This document shows positions 7,481-13,120 of a stretch of 13,856 nucleotides of DNA, one piece after another. Both the position numbers and the translations under genes were made by a program. This DNA comes from Verrucomicrobiota bacterium (GTDB lineage Bacteria; Verrucomicrobiota; Verrucomicrobiia; Verrucomicrobiales; Verrucomicrobiaceae). The notes under the pieces are model-generated. The model saw only the letters and a program-made list of their open reading frames with translations, was not told where the DNA came from and made no database searches. Each line of letters begins with the position of its first letter. Position 1 is the stretch's first letter. Location of the stretch: positions 1 to 13,856 of the forward strand of contig JAIOQF010000207.1 of assembly GCA_021413535.1 (NCBI GenBank). Reading direction: 5' to 3'.

Positions 7481-7675
7481 ATGCTTCCATCGCTTGCCAC
7501 GCTGTTCAATATTGACCACCTCTTGGAAATTTCCGATGAAAAAGGATCTGGTTGGTTAAAGCTATTACTGACAAGTGGTGCCGTTGGAGTTTTTGGATCT
7601 CTCGCTGCTGTTTGGCTGACGAACCGGCACTCGATGAAAATTCAGTCGCAAGCGCAAAAAAAACGCCGAAAATGA
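7481..7675 (+). CDS. Membrane-anchored coiled-coil protein, N-terminal part (before frameshift)
   Basis: A 64-residue open frame that I read as the 5' part of a gene continuing to 8384. It starts MLPSLATLFNIDHLLEISDE, followed by a single hydrophobic span WLKLLLTSGAVGVFGSLAAV (about 25-44) and a basic, polar stretch. The frame is lost at an A8 run (7656-7663). With seven A residues the reading would go Q59-K60-N61 into the frame that ends at 8384, giving about 300 residues in all. The ATG at 7481 fits the promoter at 7417-7446; no strong Shine-Dalgarno is visible. Codon use is more AT-rich than in the neighbouring GC-rich genes, which suggests separate ancestry. I recognise no family. Confidence 0.6.
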   Translation: MLPSLATLFNIDHLLEISDEKGSGWLKLLLTSGAVGVFGSLAAVWLTNRHSMKIQSQAQKKRRK

Positions 7676-7700
7676 GCGCGAGGCGGACCGCCTTGCTTCA

Positions 7701-8384
7701 ATGCGTAGAGATTGTTACCTACCCTTCGTTGTAGCACTGCACGAGGGATTCGGCTTCGTGGCTCGAGTCGCGTCCATGACTGTGAGCGAACTCAACGAAG
7801 AGATAAAACTACGCGAATTGAATAACTGCCTTGTAAAGCTTGAGGTGGTAGCACCCCAGCGAGTTCTTGAGATGGCGAACAGACTGGTGACCGCCCTGCA
7901 GTTAGTTAAAATGAAGCACTGCGAAGCACGTTTTGAAATACAACGGTGCGAATCAAAGCTCAAGGCAATCGAAGCGGATATGGACATTTTCGAAGCGCGC
8001 GCGAAGGAATTAGCTGCAAAAATATTAGAACTACAGGATCGTGGCTTGGAAGGTGGAGTCGAATGCGTTCATCTTACCGAGTCAGCGGTTCGGATTCATG
8101 CAGAACGTGAACGTCTAGCAAATGAATCGAAAATAGCAGTCGCTGATAAGCTCGAACAAATAAACAAGACAAGAATTTGCATCGCAGATGACCTTGCGGT
8201 TCTGCTTGATCAACTTGCCGCCCTAATTTGCGAAATTCGCTTAGGTTTAGAACTTTCAACTGACAAAAATCGACTGTTAGAATTCTACAGGGAAAATCTA
8301 AACAATGAGAGCCCCTCCGTGGAGGAATTTCATCGTGTTGCTATCGAATCGATTCGAAACATGATCGCCAAGCCGCAAGCTTGA
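7701..8384 (+). CDS. Membrane-anchored coiled-coil protein, main cytoplasmic part (after frameshift)
   Basis: The open frame of 227 residues from the first ATG extends upstream to the A8 run, where it encodes KNAENEREADRLASMRRD and joins the preceding frame. It is almost wholly helical and charged, with long heptad-like stretches: SELNEEIKLRELNNCLVKLE, FEIQRCESKLKAIEADMDIF and EARAKELAAKILELQDRG. It ends FHRVAIESIRNMIAKPQA. With the upstream membrane span it would be an inner-membrane protein with a cytoplasmic coiled-coil body. It matches no family I can name. The frame change could be a true mutation, polymerase slippage on the A run, or a sequencing error. It is not obviously operonic with the next intact gene, which begins 257 bp later. 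Confidence 0.65.
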   Translation: MRRDCYLPFVVALHEGFGFVARVASMTVSELNEEIKLRELNNCLVKLEVVAPQRVLEMANRLVTALQLVKMKHCEARFEIQRCESKLKAIEADMDIFEARAKELAAKILELQDRGLEGGVECVHLTESAVRIHAERERLANESKIAVADKLEQINKTRICIADDLAVLLDQLAALICEIRLGLELSTDKNRLLEFYRENLNNESPSVEEFHRVAIESIRNMIAKPQA

Positions 8385-8424
8385 ATCCCTTTACCGCTCT
8401 GCGGAGGTTCCCGCCCGCAGCATC

Positions 8425-8440
8425 AAACCGCCGTTCCTTG
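8425..8440. repeat. Half of a family A palindromic element
   Basis: AAACCGCCGTTCCTTG matches the right arm of the family A element at 11195-11210 with one difference. The matching left arm is not visible, so this looks like an eroded copy. It lies just upstream of the decayed hydrolase 5' end. Confidence 0.45.
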
Positions 8441-8467
8441 TTTTGACTGCCACGCGTAATTTTCGGC

Positions 8468-8611
8468 ATGAAACTCCCCTTTCACACCCTCGCGCTCTTA
8501 TCGTTCACGTTCGCCCTTAATTACGTCCCGCAGCGAATCCCCTCGGTTCCGCCGTGCCCGGTGACCGTGCCAAGAGCGGTGATTCGTTGCGACTTCCAAG
8601 TTCAGGCGTAA
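8468..8611 (+). pseudogene. Decayed copy of the 5' end of the alpha/beta hydrolase gene
   Basis: A 47-codon frame beginning MKLPFHTLALLSFTFALNYV closely resembles the start of the intact hydrolase at 10319, MKLPALILPLFSFTFALADD. At the DNA level both start ATGAAACTCCCC, share a CGTTCAC block and later a CCCGC...ATTCCCCTC/AATCCCCTC block. Similarity also reaches into the leader (GCGTAATTTTC against GCGCTTAAATTTTC). It fades after about 8550, so the rest of the frame (to 8611) is probably unrelated. No catalytic part is present. It could still make a short secreted peptide, but a remnant is more likely. Confidence 0.6.
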
Positions 8612-8641
8612 GTTCTGCCCTTCTCATACGGGGTCTGGACT

Positions 8642-9385
8642 ATGAACACACCAAACACTGCAAAGAGCGCCCAAATCTGTGCGTCAAGGCAACCCAAGAA
8701 GACCCATCTGGTCGCTTGTTTTTTTGGGATTCTCCTGATCGCCGTAGCCCTGTTGCGATTTGTCCCCTGGTCAGGGATTGACCCATTCGGCCTGAAAAAG
8801 CAACTCAGTGAAACACAGCAGCGAGCGACTGACAAAGCCAAGCTCCAGGCGGAACACGAACGTCTGGTAAAACTGAATGCGGCGAAGAAGCAGATTGGCA
8901 GCCTCACGGACGACGCTTACGCCCGGATGATGCAGACGATCAACGAGGCCAGATCCAAGGTTGCGAGAATTAAAAAAGCTCAAGATGATCGCCTGCCGAA
9001 TCTGACCGCAGGAATTTCGGCGTATCTCCAAGGCTATTCGAATGCCATGGGGCTGACGTGGAAGATGGCCGTGGACAAGGTGCGAGGCACTCACAAGACC
9101 CAGGACTATCTCGCAGTGGCATTTCGTCCCGCCATACAATCCCTGGCCAAAGCAGATGCAGAGCTGCTGCAAGTTCTGACGGATTGCGAATATGAACTCA
9201 GCATGATTAAGGCAAATCTTCTCGCTTCCACGGCGCAAGTATTGGACACGGCAGATTTCAAGGCGGTGGAGCTGGGGTTGGAGGACAATCTTCGCAAGCT
9301 GACGTGGATATCGCAACCACAGCCATCGCCGTGGGAGGCACGGTTTGGACGGGCTGGGATGTTTATTGGGCCGTCGACGAATTGA
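8642..9385 (+). CDS. Membrane-anchored coiled-coil protein of unknown function (probably frameshifted near its end)
   Basis: A 247-residue open frame. A single hydrophobic span, about residues 22-41, follows a polar, basic N-terminus (ASRQPKKTHL), which predicts an anchor with most of the chain on one side of the membrane. After it come a charged helical region, KKQLSETQQRATDKAKLQAE (52-71), and further helices to about residue 219. The last 28 residues (TWISQPQPSPWEARF onward) are proline-rich and unlike the rest. In the -1 frame the same DNA encodes ADVDIATTAIAVGGTVW and continues sensibly to 9507, so the natural protein is probably about 288 residues with a shift near 9298. Start: ATG with a weak GGGGT 8 nt upstream. 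No recognised family. Confidence 0.65.
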   Translation: MNTPNTAKSAQICASRQPKKTHLVACFFGILLIAVALLRFVPWSGIDPFGLKKQLSETQQRATDKAKLQAEHERLVKLNAAKKQIGSLTDDAYARMMQTINEARSKVARIKKAQDDRLPNLTAGISAYLQGYSNAMGLTWKMAVDKVRGTHKTQDYLAVAFRPAIQSLAKADAELLQVLTDCEYELSMIKANLLASTAQVLDTADFKAVELGLEDNLRKLTWISQPQPSPWEARFGRAGMFIGPSTN

Positions 9386-9507
9386 ATAAAACAGGACCAG
9401 CTATTCGCGATGGCCTGGCGGCATCGGTGAAACAGTTTGATGAAAAAGCCACGGATGAACTCAACAGCCTGGAACAAGCGGCTGCCATCCTTTGCAATCG
9501 AGGTTGA
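9304..9507 (+). CDS. C-terminal part of the preceding membrane protein in the -1 frame
   Basis: The frame can be called from a GTG at 9304 (67 residues) but is open further upstream. It reads VDIATTAIAVGGTVWTGWDV, a possible second hydrophobic segment, followed by an acidic helical tail (DELNKTGPAIRDGLAA...DELNSLEQAA). I take it as the true carboxyl end of the 8642 gene: after LRK, re-reading one base gives KADVDIATT with no interruption. A one-base deletion near 9298 or a base-call error is more likely than programmed -1 shifting, because no slippery heptamer is visible. If it is instead a separate gene, its start is poor and it overlaps its neighbour by 82 bp. It ends 18 bp before the next gene. 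Confidence 0.5.
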   Translation: MDIATTAIAVGGTVWTGWDVYWAVDELNKTGPAIRDGLAASVKQFDEKATDELNSLEQAAAILCNRG

Positions 9508-9525
9508 TCTCACATAAAGCACGGC

Positions 9526-10281
9526 ATGCGCACGACACTCATTCTCGTTTTTTCATTGTTCTGGTCGTTCGGTATTCTTCATGCTCAAGCCAACAAGGCT
9601 GCGGGAGCCATCGTTGAACACAGCCTGAATCCACTCGCTAAAGAAGCGGCTGAAAAGGCGGCCAAGGAGCTGATCGAGCGGGCCACGATCAGTTCCGGGA
9701 AAGAGATGGAAGCTCAAACAGCAAAATCTCTTGAAGCACAACTGGCGCGAACCATCGAACAGCATGGGGATGCGGTGATCGTTCTCGCCCGTCGTGTGCC
9801 TGAGGCAACAAGTTCACTGGCAAGCCGCGCGCCGCAATTGCTTCCGTTGGCGGAAAAGTTCGGTGATGATATTCTCCGAATCGAGGCTCGTGCTCCAGGT
9901 TATGCTGAAATGGCGGCGAAATCATTTGGGAAGGAAGATTTGCCGCGTCTCCTCAAACTGGGGAAACCTGAAATGAAAGGAGTGCTCAATCTATCCACCC
10001 ACACGACTGAACCTGCCGCGACCAAGCTGCTTCTGGAGGGTGCGGAAAAGGATGGAATGAAATTCCTGGAGAAAGTATCGGGACCGCAGATACTTGCCGG
10101 AGGTTTGTCCACGGCAGCCATCATTTTGGCGCTGCGTTCGGAGCGGCCGGATCCCAATAAGCTTATCCCCGCTTTTTTTGAGTGGACGAAGCCTTTTCTC
10201 ATGCCGAGCTGCTATGTTGTCGCCGGTTTGATTTTAGCGTGGGGCGCACTGCGAATATGGCGTGGCTACAAAAAAGCTTAA
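9526..10281 (+). CDS. Exported helical protein with C-terminal membrane anchor, unknown function
   Basis: A 251-residue protein. The N-terminus MRTTLILVFSLFWSFGILHA is a clear signal peptide, with likely cleavage after LHA (about residue 20). The body is Ala/Glu/Lys-rich helix (KEAAEKAAKELIERA), then degenerate helical units with recurring H-G-D-A / F-G-D-D and R-R/R-A-P patterns (EQHGDAVIVLARRVP, EKFGDDILRIEARAPGY, KSFGKEDLPRLLKLGKP). I have seen this kind of GD-repeat protein in planctomycetes and verrucomicrobia without a known role. A moderately hydrophobic stretch, ILAGGLSTAAIILAL (189-203), precedes the final span around residues 225-244 and a basic tail RIWRGYKKA, so the C-terminus is probably cytoplasmic. 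It follows the preceding frame by 18 bp, so the two are probably a unit. The hydrolase follows 37 bp later. Confidence 0.72.
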   Translation: MRTTLILVFSLFWSFGILHAQANKAAGAIVEHSLNPLAKEAAEKAAKELIERATISSGKEMEAQTAKSLEAQLARTIEQHGDAVIVLARRVPEATSSLASRAPQLLPLAEKFGDDILRIEARAPGYAEMAAKSFGKEDLPRLLKLGKPEMKGVLNLSTHTTEPAATKLLLEGAEKDGMKFLEKVSGPQILAGGLSTAAIILALRSERPDPNKLIPAFFEWTKPFLMPSCYVVAGLILAWGALRIWRGYKKA

Positions 10282-10318
10282 GCAGGATCGCTAATTGCTG
10301 TTGCGCTTAAATTTTCAT

Positions 10319-11161
10319 ATGAAACTCCCCGCCCTTATTCTTCCGCTCTTCTCGTTCACTTTTGCCCTCGCCGACGATCTACGGCCCGCGGAGATTCCCC
10401 TCTGGTCGAAGGGCGCGCCGGGGTCTGAAGCGCGGGCGACGGAGGCTGAGAAGATCAAGGACGGAGACGTGAGCAACGTCCACAATCCCTCCATCACGCC
10501 CTATATCCCGACCAAAGATGCCACGGGCGTCGCGGTCATCATCGCGGTCGGCGGCGGACATACCAGGCTCTGTCTCGGTGACGAAGGCTATGCGCTAGCG
10601 GAATGGTTGCGCGATCACGGCATTGCGGCGTTTGTCTTGAAATACCGCCTCGCTCGTGAGCCGGGCTCCACTTACACGATTCAAGATCACGCGATGGCCG
10701 ACACGCGCCGCGCCATCCGTTTGGTCCGCAGCCGAGCGGCGGCATGGAACCTCAAGTCCGATCACATCGGCATCTTGGGCTACTCTGCTGGCGGCGAACT
10801 TGCGGCGTTCTCAGCGATGAAGTCGGATTCTGGAGATACGAAGTCCGCCGATCCCATCGAGCGCGCGAGTAGTCGACCGGATTTTCAAGCGTTGATCTAT
10901 CCCGGCACTTCGGGTTTGTTCACCGTGGAAAAGGGCATGCCTCCCCTGTTCATCGTCTGCGGATACGACGACCGACCGGACATCTCCAAGGGCATGGCCT
11001 CGCTATATCTCAAATACAAAGAAGCCGGCGTGAAGGCTGAACTGCACATCTATTCCAACACTGGACATGGCTTCGGCTATCGAGCTGGCATGACGACCGG
11101 ATTCGGCGACTGGCCCCTCCGTTTCCGCGAGTGGCTGGTGGATAGCAAACTGATCAATTGA
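10319..11161 (+). CDS. Exported alpha/beta hydrolase (BD-FAE/acetyl-xylan-esterase-like)
   Basis: A 280-residue protein with a signal peptide (residues 1-18, MKLPALILPLFSFTFALA). The catalytic serine lies in GYSAGG (154-159, S156). The oxyanion region is GGGHT (78-82), the likely acid is in CGYDDRPD (214-221), and the histidine is H250 in SNTGHGFG. Blocks AEWLRDHGIAAFVLKYRL and DTRRAIRLVRSRAAAW match the esterase family common in PVC bacteria, which act on short-chain esters such as carbohydrate acetyl or feruloyl groups. A periplasmic or secreted polysaccharide-deacylating role is inferred. The ATG at 10319 is preferred over an upstream TTG (10295) because it begins the signal peptide. It may be co-transcribed with the 9526 gene. 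A decayed copy of its 5' end lies at 8468. Substrate specificity cannot be told. Confidence 0.88.
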   Translation: MKLPALILPLFSFTFALADDLRPAEIPLWSKGAPGSEARATEAEKIKDGDVSNVHNPSITPYIPTKDATGVAVIIAVGGGHTRLCLGDEGYALAEWLRDHGIAAFVLKYRLAREPGSTYTIQDHAMADTRRAIRLVRSRAAAWNLKSDHIGILGYSAGGELAAFSAMKSDSGDTKSADPIERASSRPDFQALIYPGTSGLFTVEKGMPPLFIVCGYDDRPDISKGMASLYLKYKEAGVKAELHIYSNTGHGFGYRAGMTTGFGDWPLRFREWLVDSKLIN

Positions 11162-11177
11162 GCGCGTGAGTTTTTTC

Positions 11178-11208
11178 AAGGAGCGGCGGTTGGAAACCGC
11201 CGCTCCTT
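11178..11208. repeat. Palindromic repeat element, family A, solo hairpin copy
   Basis: AAGGAGCGGCGGT, the loop TGGAA and ACCGCCGCTCCTT form a perfect 13-bp stem, 17 bp after the hydrolase stop. Both arms are identical to the outer arms of the in-gene copy at 4938-4998. A T6 run precedes it on the plus strand and none follows, so it does not look like a rho-independent terminator. It lies between convergent genes. Confidence 0.85.
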
Positions 11209-11225
11209 GGAGGAGCTGAAGATCG

Positions 11226-11381
11226 TTACTTTCCCTTCTTGTCGTCTGTCTTTTGCTCGGCGGCTGGCTTGATCTCAGATGGTTCGACGCGCGAGAAGCG
11301 GAGATCGTGGCTCAACAGCCAGAACCAGCCGATGGTGATCGCGATTAAAAAAAGTGACAGCCAGATGACCCATGATCGCAT
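11226..11381 (-). CDS. Small single-pass membrane protein, 51 residues
   Basis: The frame begins MRSWVIWLSLFLIAITIGWF, a strong membrane span over about residues 4-23, followed by a polar tail (SHDLRFSRVEPSEIKPAAEQ) ending DDKKGK. An in-frame TGA lies two codons upstream of the ATG, so the start is limited to 11381. It lies 50 bp downstream of the 3D-domain gene on the same strand and may be its operon partner. Charged tails of this kind are common in small membrane proteins. Coding character is good but the short length limits confidence, and no family is recognised. Confidence 0.55.
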   Translation of the reverse strand: MRSWVIWLSLFLIAITIGWFWLLSHDLRFSRVEPSEIKPAAEQKTDDKKGK

Positions 11382-11431
11382 GGGTCATCATGAAATGCAG
11401 AATCACTTCCGGCAAGGAGAAATGGCATCCA

Positions 11432-11917
11432 TTACCCGGCCGTGTTCTGCTGAATGGCCTTGATCATCTGTGCGATGTGCGGTGCACTTTTCACACGCGG
11501 TTTGAGGATGGCCAGGCTTTGAGTTTCAGAGCCCCATTTGATGACATTAATATCAACCTTGCGTGAACCCCATTCTTTCATGGTGGCTTGAGAAGGTTTG
11601 TAGAGGTCGATCGTCTTTGTTCCGACTAAGGCCGAGCCGTAGTCATCGACCTCATAAAGATGCTGGTCGCCTTCGATCTTGAAGATGGTGCCGACGGGAT
11701 AGACGGACCAGTCGGCGGCGGCGCTGCGAGTAGCGCCGTATTTGAGAGTGCCACCGGCGGCGGTGGCCGTGCGATATTTCAAGTGGTCGCTCTCGGTATG
11801 CGTGTAGGCGGTGGTTTTCACATCGGAGATGCGAGGCGCACGGCTGTTGGTAATGTTTTCACAGGAGGCAGAACCCGCACAGAGTGCGGCTAGAACGATG
11901 AATTGGAATACGAGCAT
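11432..11917 (-). CDS. Exported 3D-domain (double-psi beta-barrel) protein
   Basis: A 161-residue protein. A hydrophobic N-terminus (MLVFQFIVLAALCAGSASC) is a signal peptide; Cys19 could be a lipid-attachment site, but the lipobox is not canonical. The domain begins at KTTAYTH (34-40) and continues with SVYPVGTIFKI (71-81), YEVDDYGSALVGTKTIDLY (88-106) and VDINVIKWG (121-129). The aspartates at D91/D92, D104 and D122 follow the three-aspartate pattern that names the 3D domain, related to MltA and RlpA lytic transglycosylases, so a peptidoglycan-acting role is likely. The ATG overlaps the stop of an upstream frame as TAATG, which indicates translational coupling. Only the tail of that upstream gene remains. 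The downstream partner is a small membrane protein. Confidence 0.82.
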   Translation of the reverse strand: MLVFQFIVLAALCAGSASCENITNSRAPRISDVKTTAYTHTESDHLKYRTATAAGGTLKYGATRSAAADWSVYPVGTIFKIEGDQHLYEVDDYGSALVGTKTIDLYKPSQATMKEWGSRKVDINVIKWGSETQSLAILKPRVKSAPHIAQMIKAIQQNTAG

Positions 11918-12048
11918 TATGGGTGGGGTTTGGTTTCGGCCAGCCCCGCAATTTTGGGGGCATGGTCATGATCCCTGGGGTCGTGATTATGGGCGACCAC
12001 CGAGGGCTTGTTTGCGGGCAGGTTGAGACCACTCTGAATGGATGCTGT
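11917..12048 (-). pseudogene. 3' remnant of a His-rich gene coupled to the 3D-domain gene
   Basis: An open stretch of 43 codons ends at TAA (11919-11917), overlapping the 3D-domain start. It reads SGLNLPANKPSVVAHNHDPR, then DHDHAPKIAGLAETKPHP, which looks like real protein with a His/Asp-rich tail. No proper start exists: the frame is closed at about 12051 by a TGA inside the 71-bp repeat. The gene was probably cut at about 12041, where the repeat begins. Its identity cannot be told from the tail. Confidence 0.45.
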
Positions 12049-12183
12049 TCAAGAAAAATGGACGAAATACACCCAGCTTTAGTCGCGAACAGCGTGTAAT
12101 AATTGCCCAACCATGCTGTTCAAGAAAAATGGACGAAATACACCCAGCTTTAGTCGCGAACAGCGTGTAATAATTGCCCAACC
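12042..12183. repeat. Perfect 71-bp tandem duplication
   Basis: Copies 12042-12112 and 12113-12183 are identical over all 71 bases, starting ATGCTGTTCAAG and ending TTGCCCAACC. Each copy carries a 7-bp inverted repeat, GCTGTTC and GAACAGC (12044-12050 with 12087-12093; 12115-12121 with 12158-12164). On the plus strand each copy starts a frame MLFKKNGRNTPSFSREQRVI; the second copy ends at TAA after 25 codons, and 71 is not a multiple of 3, so the copies do not read through in frame. This may be the 5' end of a lost gene, a small mobile-element remnant, or an assembly duplication. Confidence 0.9.
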
Positions 12184-12316
12184 TACTTAATAATATGGAC
12201 TTATGATGATATATAATATTCTCTAATCTGCATCCCAAATATGCCAGAACCCCCGAAAAAATGCTGATTCAGCCGATGAAAAGGTTTGCCTCCCCCGCCC
12301 TTTCGCGCCATGAAAG
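12184..12316 (+). promoter_or_regulatory. AT-rich spacer upstream of kdsB with a possible -10 box
   Basis: This is the rest of the gene-poor stretch 11920-12316. The first 55 bp are strongly AT-rich and contain TATAAT (12212-12217), but no acceptable -35 box is found at the right spacing. The remainder up to the kdsB start shows no recognisable feature. Confidence 0.25.
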
Positions 12317-13078
12317 GTGAACCGCGCTGTTGCCTTGTCCTTATCTCATCCGCATGTCCTTGTAGTCATTCCTGCGCGCTGGGGTTCCACCCGGTTCCCC
12401 GGCAAGCCGCTCCACCTCATCGCCGGAAAACCGCTCGTTCAGCATGTCTGGGAGCGCTGCAAACAGTGCCGCCATGTGGACAAGGTGGTGATCGCGACTG
12501 ATGACGAGCGAATCGCCGACGCCGTGCGTCTCTTTAACGCGGTGTCCGTTCTCACGTCGCCCGATCATCCCAGCGGCACGGACCGGGTGGCGGAGACCGC
12601 AAAATCTTTTCCGAACCACAGCATCATCATCAATGTTCAGGGCGACGAGCCGCTCATCTCTCCAGCGCTGATCGATGAACTGGCCCAAACGCTCGCCGCC
12701 GACGCATCCATTCCCATGATCACGGCCGCCGCGCCACTGGAGGACGACGCCCTGCGCCATGATGTGAATGTCGTAAAAGTCGTGATGAACATGCAAAGTG
12801 ACGCGCTCTACTTCTCGCGCGCGCTCATCCCCCACCCGCGCAACGCAGCCGCCGACGTGACACACTTCCGGCATCTTGGCATCTATGGATTCCGCCGCGA
12901 GTTCCTCTTTCAATTTGTCTCCTGGTCGCAGTCGCCCCTAGAAAAAGCCGAGTCGCTGGAGCAGCTTCGCGCCTTGGAAAACAGCGCGCGCATTCGAGTG
13001 GTCATCACCCGCGACAACTCGCCGGGCGTCGACACCGAGGAGCAGGCACGCGCCGTGGAAGCACTTCTTTCCAAATAA
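12317..13078 (+). CDS. kdsB: 3-deoxy-manno-octulosonate cytidylyltransferase (CMP-KDO synthetase)
   Basis: A 253-residue cytoplasmic enzyme, normal size for KdsB, which activates KDO with CTP to CMP-KDO for lipopolysaccharide inner-core synthesis. The nucleotide-binding motif IPARWGSTRFPGKPL lies at 18-32. It is followed by VVIATDDERI, HPSGTDRVAE (84-93), NVQGDEPLIS (106-115), ALYFSRALIPHPR, HLGIYGFRREFL and SPLEKAESLEQLRAL, all diagnostic. The GTG at 12317 is taken as the start; the extra about 12 residues before HVLVVIPAR suggest the true start could be a TTG at 12335. An ATG at 12310 is out of frame. pyrG follows after 42 bp with no terminator between, so they are probably one transcript, and pyrG supplies the CTP that KdsB consumes. 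The same gene order is known in Chlamydia. Identification is secure. Confidence 0.95.
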   Translation: MNRAVALSLSHPHVLVVIPARWGSTRFPGKPLHLIAGKPLVQHVWERCKQCRHVDKVVIATDDERIADAVRLFNAVSVLTSPDHPSGTDRVAETAKSFPNHSIIINVQGDEPLISPALIDELAQTLAADASIPMITAAAPLEDDALRHDVNVVKVVMNMQSDALYFSRALIPHPRNAAADVTHFRHLGIYGFRREFLFQFVSWSQSPLEKAESLEQLRALENSARIRVVITRDNSPGVDTEEQARAVEALLSK

Positions 13079-13120
13079 TCCTTTTCCACTTTTCACTTCG
13101 CCATTACCACTCAGAAGAAC

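Noticed and set aside
9290..9304. Programmed -1 ribosomal frameshift in the 8642 gene
   Set aside because: No X-XXY-YYZ heptamer or following stem is visible, so a deletion or base-call error is simpler.
8771..9316. Minus-strand 181-codon open frame opposite the 8642 gene
   Set aside because: The plus-strand frame has a membrane span, a coiled coil and operon context, while the antisense frame shows no domain and a Cys/His/Arg-rich random composition.
11171..11208. Family A hairpin as a rho-independent terminator for the hydrolase or its minus-strand neighbour
   Set aside because: The T6 run lies before the hairpin on the plus strand, and on the minus strand the hairpin is followed by A residues, so neither orientation has a hairpin then a U-tract.
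12042..12183. 71-bp units as integron attC sites
   Set aside because: GCCCAAC fits the RYYYAAC core, but no GTTRRRY partner occurs in the right place and no integrase or cassette gene is present.
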